From: Neoalteromonas facilis
Lineage (GTDB): Bacteria > Pseudomonadota > Gammaproteobacteria > Enterobacterales > Alteromonadaceae
DNA length: 64,000 bases
Reading direction: 5' to 3'
Assembly (NCBI RefSeq): GCF_002807665.1
Contig: NZ_PEAY01000004.1
Coordinates: 284,603-348,602 of the forward strand
Every line of letters starts with the position of its first letter. Position 1 is the first letter of the stretch. The notes under the pieces are model-generated. The model was not told where the DNA came from. It saw only the letters and a list, made by a program, of their open reading frames with translations, and ran no database searches. The translations under genes and the position numbers were made by a program. Below, piece by piece: positions 1 through 7,824 of this stretch.

Positions 1-1
1 C

Positions 2-1120
2 ACAATTTTATATTCCTGCATGGTGGGGATGACCATAATTGCCTTGTTGGACGTGAGTAAAAGGCCAAAAGAAAGACCTAACGTGTATCTGCAAGGACTC
101 TTGCTGCTGCTACTCGTTCACTTGCTTGGCGAACTCTTTATCTTCTCGGGGGCATATGTTTATGCGCCAGCATTAGCGGGTGCTCAGTTTCCATTCAGAG
201 TGTTATTGGGGCCAGCGCTCTATTTTTATGCGCATGCAACAATGTCACCTGATAAGGGGATTGATAAACGTTTGTGGATGTTAGCGTTATCCGGTCCTGT
301 TTTGGTGGTATTGGCAATGATTCCGTTTATGTTCATGGTCAGCCCCGAAGAGAAGCTCGCGCTAGCTGATCCTGCCACCAAAGATCCTGCGTTATGGAAA
401 ATAGCCCTGTTTACGTGTTTCTCTGCCACAACCATTTTTATTGTATTTACTACCGTGTATTTGTTCTTAGCATTCAAGTTACATAGAGCACACGTGGAAC
501 AGCTCCAGGAACGTTTTTCTGAAATTGAGCAACGTTCGTTCGGCTGGTTCAGAATGATTTTGGTGATCTGGGGTGCTGTATGGTTGATGTATGCCATAGA
601 ATTTTCCCTCAACGCGCTGGGGTTGGTATGGGGCGGATCTGGAAAGTTACTGCCGTTTTTAGAGTCGATTGCGTTGGCAATCTTTATACAGAAAGCATTG
701 AGTCAGAAAATACTCAAACCGTCTGAAAAAGGATTGCCGCGTGTCAGTGCGACTAGAACAGTTCTGCTGAGCAAGGAGAGAATGCAACAGATCGCGTCTA
801 AGTTAGAGCATGCTATGACACATGATCAGTTGTTTTTGAACGACAACTTGTCATTAAATAAGCTTTCAGAATCGATTGCTGAAACAGAAAACCACATTTC
901 AGAAACGCTGTCCCAGTTTTTAAACACCAACTTTTTTCAATATGTAAATCGCTTTCGCATTGAAGAGGCCAAGAAAGCACTACAGGACAGTGACAAGCTT
1001 GTAGCAACTATTGCTTATGATGTTGGCTTTAATTCAAAATCGACATTCAATACAGCATTCAAAAAACTGGTTGGGCATAGCCCAACGGCCTACCGAAACT
1101 CGCTGTCTAAAAGTCATTAG
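2..1120 (+). CDS. AraC-family regulator with membrane N-terminal domain (5' partial)
   Basis: Transcriptional regulator with an N-terminal multi-pass membrane domain and a C-terminal AraC/XylS helix-turn-helix DNA-binding domain. Hydrophobic segments are seen at about residues 24-46, 56-70, 85-105, 130-150, 178-200 and 215-230 counted from the ATG at 20; the AraC domain covers the last ~105 residues, with the second HTH around VATIAYDVGFNSKSTFNTAFKK. The frame is open to the left window edge, and this family normally has one more membrane helix before the Lys/Arg-rich loop seen at residues 14-20, so the true start probably lies outside the window and ATG 20 is internal. The membrane domain suggests sensing of an envelope or extracellular signal; the target is unknown. 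Confidence 0.85.
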   Translation, partial: TILYSCMVGMTIIALLDVSKRPKERPNVYLQGLLLLLLVHLLGELFIFSGAYVYAPALAGAQFPFRVLLGPALYFYAHATMSPDKGIDKRLWMLALSGPVLVVLAMIPFMFMVSPEEKLALADPATKDPALWKIALFTCFSATTIFIVFTTVYLFLAFKLHRAHVEQLQERFSEIEQRSFGWFRMILVIWGAVWLMYAIEFSLNALGLVWGGSGKLLPFLESIALAIFIQKALSQKILKPSEKGLPRVSATRTVLLSKERMQQIASKLEHAMTHDQLFLNDNLSLNKLSESIAETENHISETLSQFLNTNFFQYVNRFRIEEAKKALQDSDKLVATIAYDVGFNSKSTFNTAFKKLVGHSPTAYRNSLSKSH

Positions 1121-1140
1121 GCATTGACCACGAAAAATGG

Positions 1141-1162
1141 GTTCAAATGGGCCCATTTGAAC
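1141..1162. repeat. 22-bp perfect palindrome
   Basis: Two 11-bp arms, GTTCAAATGGG and its exact reverse complement, abut with no spacer. It lies 20 bp after the AraC-type gene and 72 bp before the next start codon. There is no T-run on either side, so it is not a typical intrinsic terminator; it may be an operator or a transcript-end hairpin. Confidence 0.6.
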
Positions 1163-1234
1163 GACACTGCAATTACATCCTGGCATGCTTGAGCGCAACT
1201 CAATTCTTTTTACACGATCGCTAGGTGGACATAG

Positions 1235-1447
1235 ATGGAAAATAAAAATGAAAGCGCGAAGCGACAAGAGATTGGTATTGGCGTTGGTGCAGTGCTGGGA
1301 GGCGCGATAGGCGCTGGTGTAGGCGTTTCATCCGGTGAAATGGGCACCAGTTTAGGTTTGGGAATCGCAATAGGGCTTGCGCTCGGGGCCGCATTTGATC
1401 ACAGGCAGAAGCTTGTGAAAAAGAGCGAAGCGGTAAAATCTGAATAG
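1235..1447 (+). CDS. Small glycine-zipper membrane protein, unknown function
   Basis: A 70-residue protein that I do not recognise. After a polar N-terminus (residues 1-12) it has a long Gly/Ala-rich hydrophobic stretch (about 13-56) with repeated GxxxG spacing such as GVGAVLGGAIGAGVGV, typical of glycine-zipper helices that pack in membranes, and then a Lys-rich tail (HRQKLVKKSEAVKSE). The start is supported by AGGTGG about ten bases upstream. It precedes an acetyltransferase gene on the same strand by about 50 bp, possibly in one transcript. Confidence 0.6.
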   Translation: MENKNESAKRQEIGIGVGAVLGGAIGAGVGVSSGEMGTSLGLGIAIGLALGAAFDHRQKLVKKSEAVKSE

Positions 1448-1498
1448 TTACGGTCTTTTTATTTACGAGCAAGACAGTAGAGAGACTTGGAGAAAAAG

Positions 1499-1969
1499 AT
1501 GAAAAAAGCAGTAAACATAAGAGAAGCAGAAGCACGAGATCATGAATTTATCTTTGCGCTTTCCCCCTATCTTGCTGAAGTCGCAGAACTCAAGTGGCAC
1601 AGCGCAGAGACAGTGCAGCAAATGCAAGATAATTACATACGAGACATGCTCGCTGAAACGTCAACGCCAAACATTACATTGATTGCAGAGGTTGAGCAGA
1701 TCCCGTTGGGGTTTGTCCATGCGCGAACACACAAAGATGGCGTGTCAGACGAAGTGTGTATCACGGTACCTTTGTTAGCCATTGCGCCTAAATCACAAGG
1801 CCTAGGATTAGGTAAATTGTTGATGGTAGCGATTGAAGATTGGGCCAAGTCGTTAGATTGTCGTTTGATACATCTGGAGGTTTTTGCCAATAACACCAAC
1901 GCTAGATGCTTCTATGACAATTTAGGTTTTCAGCCTGAGATGCTGAATATGGTCAAAGTTATTGATTGA
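1499..1969 (+). CDS. GNAT family N-acetyltransferase
   Basis: Predicted acetyl-CoA-dependent N-acetyltransferase of about 156 residues, substrate unknown. The GNAT fold is visible: the acetyl-CoA pyrophosphate loop is in LAIAPKSQGLGLGKLLMVAI (Q/R-x-x-G-x-G/A pattern), followed by LEVFANNTNARCFYDNLGF, the usual motif B region. I chose the ATG at 1499 because GGAG (1489-1492) sits six bases before it; an in-frame TTG at 1487 would place the start before this Shine-Dalgarno. The following gene begins within a few bases of its stop, suggesting co-transcription with the serine hydrolase. Confidence 0.8.
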   Translation: MKKAVNIREAEARDHEFIFALSPYLAEVAELKWHSAETVQQMQDNYIRDMLAETSTPNITLIAEVEQIPLGFVHARTHKDGVSDEVCITVPLLAIAPKSQGLGLGKLLMVAIEDWAKSLDCRLIHLEVFANNTNARCFYDNLGFQPEMLNMVKVID

Positions 1970-2003
1970 GATGAGTAGAGAACCAAGGCCTAACGGAAAA
2001 CTC

Positions 2004-3476
2004 ATGCGGTTTGTTTATATTGGATTTTTATTCTGGCTGTTTTCGCCATTCGCTTTGAGCAAAGGGATATCAAAGCAGACCGAAACTAAGCTAAATGAGC
2101 ATATACAGCGAGCTCAAAAGCGGTACGGCATTATTGGACAATCAGTTGCCATTTTAAAGCATGGAGAGCTTGTGTATTTGCATGCCGCTGGCAATGCAAG
2201 CATTGAATTTAATGTGCCTGTTACACCCGACACCATTTTTTCGATTTACTCCGTAACAAAACTGTTTGTGTCGACCCGTCTTTTGCAACTTGCGGAAACG
2301 GGGGCGCTGGATCTTAGTGATACTCTTGGTAAGCATTTCCCTGATATGCCAAAGCAATGGCGGAGTGTTTCAGTATTGCAGGCACTTTCTCACATGTCCG
2401 GCATTCCCGAGTACTCTCAAGATATGATGACTCACCTTTCAGGTGAAGAAGCAATTGCGCATGTTGCTGATGAGCCCATGGCTTTCATCAGCGGTACTCA
2501 GAGTCGTTACAATCAAACCAATTTCTACTACATACAAAAGTTGGTAGAAAAATTTGACCAAAGGAGCCTTGAAGACTCTATAACTGAAAATGCAATTTTG
2601 CCTTACAAGCTTGTTAGTACTCACTTCGGTGGTGAGTTCGATGTGATAAATGGACGTGCAACGCGATATGAAGGAGCTGCTTCGGGTATTAAGCGTGTTA
2701 TGCGGAATGATCCTCCTGCGTATTATTTAGGTGCGAATGGCATGAATAGCAGCGCTAGTGACTTGGCTAGGTGGTTTTCAGCGTTACTGAACGGCGGCTT
2801 TTTACGCCAAGCAACACTCGAGAAAGCCTGGGCTCCTTTAAGCCTTAAAAACGGAAGAAAGGCACGCCACTCACATGGATGGGAGGTAAGTGAGATGAAT
2901 GGCTATTCCGTTGTTGGACATCACGGTGCAAACACTGTAAACGTGAGGCACTTCTTTAAGGACGATATAAAGGAGGGGGCGGTTACTGTGATTCACTTAA
3001 CCAATGGAATACTCCGACGTTTTAGCCTTGTGGACTTTTCATATACTTTGGCAAGTGAAATTGTAGAAGAAATGCAAACGCCGCTCAGAGCACTAAAGGA
3101 AAATATGCTAGTGGCGTTGGAATCTGGAGAGTGGGAAACGGCAAAAGCACATTACGCCCACTTCAAAGCGAATTATGCTGAGCAATTAGCCGGCACAGAA
3201 TTGATGCTGAATACCTTGGGCTACATGGTCATGGAATATTTAGGGGCAGAACAGGCATTGCCTGTCTTTAGCTTAAATGTGCAAGAGTATCCTGACTCTT
3301 CAAACGCATTGGATAGCTTGGCCGAGGCTTACTTAAACAGCGGGGATAAAAATAAAGCAAAATACTACTATGCAGAGGCGCTTAAAATAGACAAAGATAA
3401 TGAGCGCATAAAGCACACACTGCGCCAGTTGGAAGAAGTAACTAAGCCAACGCACTCGAAAACGCCCGCTAGTTAA
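2004..3476 (+). CDS. Exported beta-lactamase-fold serine hydrolase with C-terminal TPRs
   Basis: Class C beta-lactamase / penicillin-binding-protein-like serine hydrolase (PF00144 type). The export signal is clear (MRFVYIGFLFWLFSPFALS), which argues for the ATG at 2004; in-frame TTG 1962 and ATG 1971 are upstream alternatives. Catalytic S-x-x-K is present in FSIYSVTKLF and the third motif is HHG in VGHHGANT. The second motif, normally Y-x-N, reads Y-N-Q (RYNQTNFYY), an unusual substitution. After the roughly 350-residue enzyme domain, the C-terminus (LAEAYLNSGDKNKAKYYYAEAL) is a tetratricopeptide-like helical repeat. Likely a periplasmic peptidase or esterase rather than a true beta-lactamase; substrate unknown. 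Confidence 0.8.
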   Translation: MRFVYIGFLFWLFSPFALSKGISKQTETKLNEHIQRAQKRYGIIGQSVAILKHGELVYLHAAGNASIEFNVPVTPDTIFSIYSVTKLFVSTRLLQLAETGALDLSDTLGKHFPDMPKQWRSVSVLQALSHMSGIPEYSQDMMTHLSGEEAIAHVADEPMAFISGTQSRYNQTNFYYIQKLVEKFDQRSLEDSITENAILPYKLVSTHFGGEFDVINGRATRYEGAASGIKRVMRNDPPAYYLGANGMNSSASDLARWFSALLNGGFLRQATLEKAWAPLSLKNGRKARHSHGWEVSEMNGYSVVGHHGANTVNVRHFFKDDIKEGAVTVIHLTNGILRRFSLVDFSYTLASEIVEEMQTPLRALKENMLVALESGEWETAKAHYAHFKANYAEQLAGTELMLNTLGYMVMEYLGAEQALPVFSLNVQEYPDSSNALDSLAEAYLNSGDKNKAKYYYAEALKIDKDNERIKHTLRQLEEVTKPTHSKTPAS

Positions 3477-3601
3477 GCTGGGCGTTGTTCAGAAAATAGA
3501 ATGTTAGATGTAGCAACGTGAAATCCCTGTGAAAGATTACATCTGCTAAATATTTCGTATTGTTGTAAAAGCAGTTCTGTAGGCTCAAATACAGTGCCTG
3601 C

Positions 3602-4828
3602 TCATTTAACGAATTGTTGAATATATACCGCCCCTGACTTTGGACCATTTGAATCGCGATTTGGCGTGGAAATAACCGCAACACCATTTGATAGTGCAAC
3701 ACTCCAACCGAATTGATCGCCTGGCGCTCCGTTCTCAGCGACAATTTTGGAAGTGTATTGCCATCCATTAGCACCTTTCTGATATACGTAGACTGCGCCA
3801 GCATCAGTGCCATTTTCATCATGATTCATCGCGCTAATAATTGCCGTGTTGCCACTCAGTGCAACGCTTCGTCCGAACCTGTCGTCTGCTGTCCCGTCGG
3901 GTGATATCAGTTTCATTTTTTGCGTCCAAGTACTGCCAGAACGCTCGAATATATAAGCAGAGCCTGCATCTACGCCTAGCTCATCAATATCATCTCGCCT
4001 TGCAGAAATAAGAGCCGTATCACCTGATATGGCAACCCTGACGCCAAAAATATCAGTTTTGCCAGCATCTGATGCCACAAGCTTGGCTTCTTGCGACCAT
4101 TCGTTGTTATTGTTTTTGTATACATACACGGCGCCGGCGTTTTCTGCTTTCTCATCATGCAGATCAGCCCCAACCACTATAGTATCGCCGTCGATTGCCA
4201 CACTGATCCCGAAAAGATCACCCGCCGCACCGTCACTTGCAGTGATTTTGGTTTGAAAGTGCCATTGCCCGCTTTCGCGTTGGTAAATATAGGCCGCGCC
4301 TGAATCATCGCCTAGCGCGTCACTACGTGGGGCGCCGACAACAAGAATGTTTTCTGAGAGTGCGATACTCTGACCATAGGCGTCGCCGGGCATCGCGTCT
4401 GGCGCAGTAAAGATTTTGTGTTGTTTCCAGGAGCCCGATGTACGCTCGAATGAGACGACAGCGCCAGAGTCCTGTCCTTTGTCATCTCGCCTCATCACAC
4501 CTAACATTGCAACATTGTTTTTTATGACGACTTTGCCGCCCAACGTATCGTCAGCGAAGGATGGATCTGCCACCAGTTTTGCTTGCTGATACCAACCGTT
4601 GTCACCTAGAGCATAAACATAGGCAGCGCCTGCGTCTTTAAGGCCGTTTATATCAGCCTTAAATGCCCCTACTAGCACTGTGGTGCCATCAATATCTACG
4701 CCGAAGCCAAAGTGATCGTCTGTCTTGCCATCATTCGCAACAATCATGTGTTGGTTAGCCAAGCTATCACTCGCTACTAATGCAAGAAATGCAAAGATAG
4801 GAAATTTGACTTTATTACTCAGTCTCAT
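3602..4828 (-). CDS. Exported FG-GAP repeat beta-propeller protein
   Basis: A 408-residue protein with a signal peptide (ending near SDSLA, about residue 24) and seven FG-GAP repeats, each with the form FGxxVAISGDTAxISA followed by GAVYVY. Seven repeats fit one closed seven-bladed beta-propeller as in integrin alpha subunits. Repeat starts fall at about every 50 residues, e.g. FGFGVDIDGTTVLVG, YGQSIALSENILVVG, FGISVAIDGDTIVVG, FGRSVALSGNTAIIS, FGWSVALSNGVAVIS. Acidic residues in the loops (DD, DG) suggest calcium sites. Probably secreted or surface-located; the partner is unknown. The start has AGGCGG upstream. The next gene on this strand (MBL hydrolase) ends just upstream and may share a transcript. 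Confidence 0.8.
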   Translation of the reverse strand: MRLSNKVKFPIFAFLALVASDSLANQHMIVANDGKTDDHFGFGVDIDGTTVLVGAFKADINGLKDAGAAYVYALGDNGWYQQAKLVADPSFADDTLGGKVVIKNNVAMLGVMRRDDKGQDSGAVVSFERTSGSWKQHKIFTAPDAMPGDAYGQSIALSENILVVGAPRSDALGDDSGAAYIYQRESGQWHFQTKITASDGAAGDLFGISVAIDGDTIVVGADLHDEKAENAGAVYVYKNNNNEWSQEAKLVASDAGKTDIFGVRVAISGDTALISARRDDIDELGVDAGSAYIFERSGSTWTQKMKLISPDGTADDRFGRSVALSGNTAIISAMNHDENGTDAGAVYVYQKGANGWQYTSKIVAENGAPGDQFGWSVALSNGVAVISTPNRDSNGPKSGAVYIQQFVK

Positions 4829-4868
4829 CGATTACCGCCTATTCGTTTCAATATGTTTATTTGCGTGG

Positions 4869-5780
4869 CTACTCAAGTGCGCCTGTTATGTCGTAGTAAT
4901 GTGTAGTGACCATTCTTTCAGCTGTTATAAAGGCCCAATTCCATTGCTCGGTGTAATCCTGTAACGGGTTAAGCGCTTGGATATCGCTAAGGGATAAACC
5001 TTTATCAACGAGACCCTTAACGATGCTATGGGTTTCATTTACCATCGCAATTGTTGCTTCTAGGTCCTCTGTCGTTGCTATGGGGCCATGCCCAGCTATG
5101 ATCCGCGTGTCTTCATTTGCAATATCAATTATTCTGCGCAGTGCTTCAACGAACCCTTTGACTGAACCTCCATTATCAATATCAATGAAAGGGAAGCGTC
5201 GAGTTGATACGAGGTCCCCTCCATGGATTACATTGGCTTCTGTGAATTGAATAAAAAGGTCACTGTTGGTATGAGCATTGGGGATGTGATGCAGCTTGAT
5301 GCTCTGTCCATTCATGGTGATCAACATTCCGCCGGTCACATCCATCGTCGGGAAATATTCAGGCGTGAAGCTTGGTGCTTCGCGGCCTAAGGCTTTCAGT
5401 GCAACCGGATTTTCTAAGTATTGACGAACATTTGGGTGAGCCATAATGATGGCGCCGCGCTGCTTAAAATACGCGTTACCTCTAACATGGTCGCGATGAA
5501 AATGGGTATTCAAGATAAGGTCAACATCGCGGCCATTGGATAGTTTTTTCTGCTCACTATCGATAAGTTCTACTAAATGCTCCATCTGGGTATCGATCAT
5601 CAATACACCGTCTTCACCAATGAGCACCGCAGTATTGCCTGAACGGTCGGTTCGCAGTTCATAAATACCGTGACCTAAATCGGTCACTTTAATATCGAAG
5701 CCTTTGTGTTCATCGTGGTTGTGTGCAACGGCAACGCCACACCAACATAAAGCAGCCAATAGCTGTATAAGCTTTTTCAT
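4869..5780 (-). CDS. Exported metallo-beta-lactamase-fold hydrolase
   Basis: A 303-residue MBL-fold enzyme with a signal peptide (MKKLIQLLAALCWCGVAVAH) and thus probably periplasmic. The zinc ligands are present: H-x-H-x-D-H as HFHRDH (residues 93-98), a following His in HHIPNAHTNSD, Asp in HGGDLVS and a C-terminal His in IAGHGPI. This pattern matches the large family of exported MBL hydrolases related to class B beta-lactamases and quinoprotein-relay (SoxH-like) proteins; a true carbapenemase role cannot be inferred. It lies 40 bp upstream, on the same strand, of the FG-GAP protein gene. Confidence 0.82.
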   Translation of the reverse strand: MKKLIQLLAALCWCGVAVAHNHDEHKGFDIKVTDLGHGIYELRTDRSGNTAVLIGEDGVLMIDTQMEHLVELIDSEQKKLSNGRDVDLILNTHFHRDHVRGNAYFKQRGAIIMAHPNVRQYLENPVALKALGREAPSFTPEYFPTMDVTGGMLITMNGQSIKLHHIPNAHTNSDLFIQFTEANVIHGGDLVSTRRFPFIDIDNGGSVKGFVEALRRIIDIANEDTRIIAGHGPIATTEDLEATIAMVNETHSIVKGLVDKGLSLSDIQALNPLQDYTEQWNWAFITAERMVTTHYYDITGALE

Positions 5781-5990
5781 GGTTTAACACCTTTCATTCA
5801 AATTTTTTAAACGCTTGAGTAACCACTATGAATGGCCATTCTTTGAGGCTGTGAATAAAGTAGTTCAGAGTTAACACCCGCTACTAGCAATTCAACAATA
5901 TGTACCCAGCATAGTAGAGACATAGTACCGATGTTTATTATTTCATGCTTTACCGTTGGTTCAGTTCAAGTCGCAGATGGTACAGATGGC

Positions 5991-6046
5991 CCATCATTGT
6001 CTAATGATGGCAGAGAGGGTTAGCACTCCATAAATGGGAGTGCTAA
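5991..6046. other. Two adjacent hairpins in intergenic region
   Basis: In the 275-bp gap between the MBL hydrolase (start at 5780) and the alpha/beta hydrolase (end at 6056) are two perfect stems: CCATCATT / AATGATGG at 5991-5998 and 6003-6010, and a 10-bp stem TTAGCACTCC / GGAGTGCTAA at 6020-6029 and 6037-6046. The second immediately follows the stop of the minus-strand hydrolase and may protect or end that transcript, but has no T-run. Nothing else is recognisable in this gap. Confidence 0.45.
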
Positions 6047-6055
6047 AACGATGTA

Positions 6056-7105
6056 TTAATTGAGTGAGTGGATCCAGTCATTAATAGCTGAAAGTGCTAC
6101 GGGAGAAAGCGTTTCTTCTATGTGTTGGTATTCAGTCATGGCGCCTGTCTCAGAGCGCTGAAACAAGTGGTTGTGATCAGTCAACACGTCAACTTTTGAC
6201 GCCTTTTCATGGTTCAATGCGTTGCGCATTACCTCTGCATGATCGTCTGCACTGACTTGTACGTCACGACTACCATACAGTGCGTAAGTCGGTATCGTAA
6301 GTTTAGACAGATATTTCACCGGCTCATGCTGAAGAAAGGCTTGATACCACGGACTACCTAACATTTTAATACGTTGCGCCGGTAACGAACCGCCGCCTAG
6401 TTGCTGCAGTTGTTGTTTAGATGATTGCGGAATTTGTTGCCACTGAGTGGCATACGCTTCTAATAGCTTTTCCGCTAACTGATCTCGCGGAAGAGTTACA
6501 TTATTCAGTACGACATCATTTAAGCTTTTAGTAATGCTACTGCCAGCCTCGGCGGTTTCTGTTGAGACACCGTTAGACAGCAAAATTTTGCGCATTTGAT
6601 TTTCTGATACGAAGCGGCCAGATCGGCTTGGGCCAGCCAGTAATACAATGAAGTCTACGGCTGGATTTATGTTGGCGACGATGGGGGCGATTAAGCCACC
6701 TTCACTGTGGCCTATGATCCCTATTTTGCTGGCTGATAGTTCACTTTGTTGAGCGAGAAATGATATCGCCGAACTTGCGTCTTCGGCAAAGTCGTAACTG
6801 GTAGAGCTGTCGAAGAGCCCTTCAGATTTACCTACACCACGGTCATCGTAGCGTAGAACGGCAATTCCATTGCGAGACAAATGATCGGCAAGCACCCAAA
6901 AGGTTCTGTGCCCCATAAATAGCTGATCTCTGTCTTGTGGGCCAGAGCCAGAAATTAAAATGACGCCTGCTATTGGGTTTTCTGGCAAGGTTAACGTGCC
7001 TGAGAAACGAATGCCTTCCTTGGTATTCGTAAAGGAAACGTCTTTTTCAATATACGGGTAGGGGGCCTTAGGTTCCTGAGGACGGTTTAGTTTTTTTTTA
7101 CCGTT
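6056..7105 (-). CDS. Alpha/beta hydrolase domain, separated from its N-terminal domain by a frameshift
   Basis: Serine hydrolase catalytic part: GVILISGSGPQDRDQ, then LRYDDRGVGKSEG and the nucleophile elbow GHSEGG (Ser), a late Asp in YALYGSRDVQVS and His near TDHNHLFQ. The frame is open from 7105, and the residues before TTG 6988 (PQEPKAPYPYIEKDVSF, then TNTKEGIRFSGTLTLP) are the linker normally fused to the N-terminal beta domain in this family. No convincing start with a ribosome-binding site exists in this frame, so it is best read as the C-terminal ~350 residues of one ~470-residue protein whose first part is 7087-7467 in the other frame. Whether the gene is broken or joined by slippage is discussed in the findings. 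Confidence 0.75.
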   Translation of the reverse strand, partial: NGKKKLNRPQEPKAPYPYIEKDVSFTNTKEGIRFSGTLTLPENPIAGVILISGSGPQDRDQLFMGHRTFWVLADHLSRNGIAVLRYDDRGVGKSEGLFDSSTSYDFAEDASSAISFLAQQSELSASKIGIIGHSEGGLIAPIVANINPAVDFIVLLAGPSRSGRFVSENQMRKILLSNGVSTETAEAGSSITKSLNDVVLNNVTLPRDQLAEKLLEAYATQWQQIPQSSKQQLQQLGGGSLPAQRIKMLGSPWYQAFLQHEPVKYLSKLTIPTYALYGSRDVQVSADDHAEVMRNALNHEKASKVDVLTDHNHLFQRSETGAMTEYQHIEETLSPVALSAINDWIHSLN

Positions 7106-7467
7106 TCAGTGGTGCCTTTTTGCATATTCAAAGCAAAAGCCTGACCGCTCTGCTTCCATGTGCCAATCATTTTCCCATCTTTGACATTAGCCTCGTAGCG
7201 AGCACCTGCGACTTTGATTGAAAATATGATGCTATCGCCATTGATTTCGACCGACTCAACAGGAATGCCAGTTGCGCCTTGCATTGGACTATCCATCGTA
7301 GCGGTGTAGCTATTGTCGCTGTTGGATACATTAAAAATGATTGGCACTGCTTGCTGACCCACTTCCAGATTGCCGCTCCATTGACCTGCTAAATTCATTG
7401 CATGCGAAGCCGTTACGAATAATAGGCTGGCTAGCAATGTAATTGTTTTAATTACGCGTGGTTTCAT
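7087..7467 (-). CDS. N-terminal exported beta domain of the frameshifted alpha/beta hydrolase
   Basis: A 126-residue ORF with a signal peptide (MKPRVIKTITLLASLLFVTASHA) followed by a small beta domain: LAGQWSGNLEVGQQAVPIIFNV, then ATMDSPMQGATGIPVESVEI and GTWKQSGQAFALNMQKG. This domain is usually fused in one chain to the hydrolase encoded at 6056-7105. It ends KKN-stop directly after a run of nine A residues (7091-7099 on the opposite strand), where a -1 shift or one extra A would continue into the hydrolase frame. On its own it is therefore probably a truncated product. Preceded by ten bases from a small membrane protein gene on the same strand. Confidence 0.75.
   Translation of the reverse strand: MKPRVIKTITLLASLLFVTASHAMNLAGQWSGNLEVGQQAVPIIFNVSNSDNSYTATMDSPMQGATGIPVESVEINGDSIIFSIKVAGARYEANVKDGKMIGTWKQSGQAFALNMQKGTTETVKKN
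7090..7096 (-). other. Potential -1 slippery heptamer A-AAA-AAC within an A9 run
   Basis: On the minus strand the end of the N-terminal ORF reads GTA AAA AAA AAC TAA. The last seven bases before the stop fit the X-XXY-YYZ slippery pattern in the correct phase, and a -1 shift there gives CTA AAC CGT CCT, which enters the hydrolase frame. Transcriptional slippage that adds one A to the A9 run would give the same result. Confidence 0.5.
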
Positions 7468-7477
7468 TATCTTCTCC

Positions 7478-7684
7478 CTAGTTCACGTCATTTTTGTTCT
7501 TACACGATGTGCTTGAAAATTTAATGCCACCTACTCGCAATATTACAGCCATCATGACGGTGATCATGCCACTCGTTTTACTCTCTGCATCTGCGTCTTT
7601 AAGTAGGAAGGCCAACACTAAAATCCCCAGACCTATTGCAACATCAGCTGCAATTACTTTTTGTTTCTTAGTTAAATTCACCAT
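7478..7684 (-). CDS. Small two-helix membrane protein, unknown function
   Basis: A 68-residue protein that I do not recognise. Two hydrophobic segments are visible (IAADVAIGLGILVLAFLL and ITVMMAVILRVGGI), joined by a short acidic loop, with Lys-rich ends, so it should span the inner membrane twice. The start is well supported by AGGAG seven bases before the ATG. It is the first gene of a leftward unit with the frameshifted hydrolase (10-bp gap) and is divergent from a GntR-type regulator, whose operator-like repeats lie just upstream, so it is a likely target of that regulator. Confidence 0.6.
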   Translation of the reverse strand: MVNLTKKQKVIAADVAIGLGILVLAFLLKDADAESKTSGMITVMMAVILRVGGIKFSSTSCKNKNDVN

Positions 7685-7711
7685 ATCTGTCTCCTGCTTT
7701 TCTCTTTGTAC

Positions 7712-7757
7712 TATATGTACTACTAATACAATAGGTTATATGTATTACTAATGCAAG
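7712..7757. promoter_or_regulatory. Candidate GntR/YtrA operator: imperfect direct repeats
   Basis: Two near-identical blocks, TATATGTACTACTAATACAA (7712-7731) and TATATGTATTACTAATGCAA (7737-7756), differ at two positions and start 25 bp apart. An imperfect inverted repeat, GTATTACT ... AGTAGTAC, overlaps the second. They sit between the divergent small-membrane-protein gene (start 7684) and the GntR-type gene (start 7825), where an autoregulated operator is expected. Confidence 0.5.
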
Positions 7758-7824
7758 TAGTACAATTAAATGAATTGTGCTAATCTGTCTAAATGTGAGG
7801 GTATTCGTGTGTTGCAGAGGAAAA

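Noticed and set aside
226..612. Reverse-strand ORF in the AraC-type gene
   Set aside because: Shadow of the membrane-domain codons; no supporting start signal.
6020..6046. Intrinsic terminator after the hydrolase gene
   Set aside because: The stem is perfect but neither strand has a T-run after it, so it is listed only as a hairpin.
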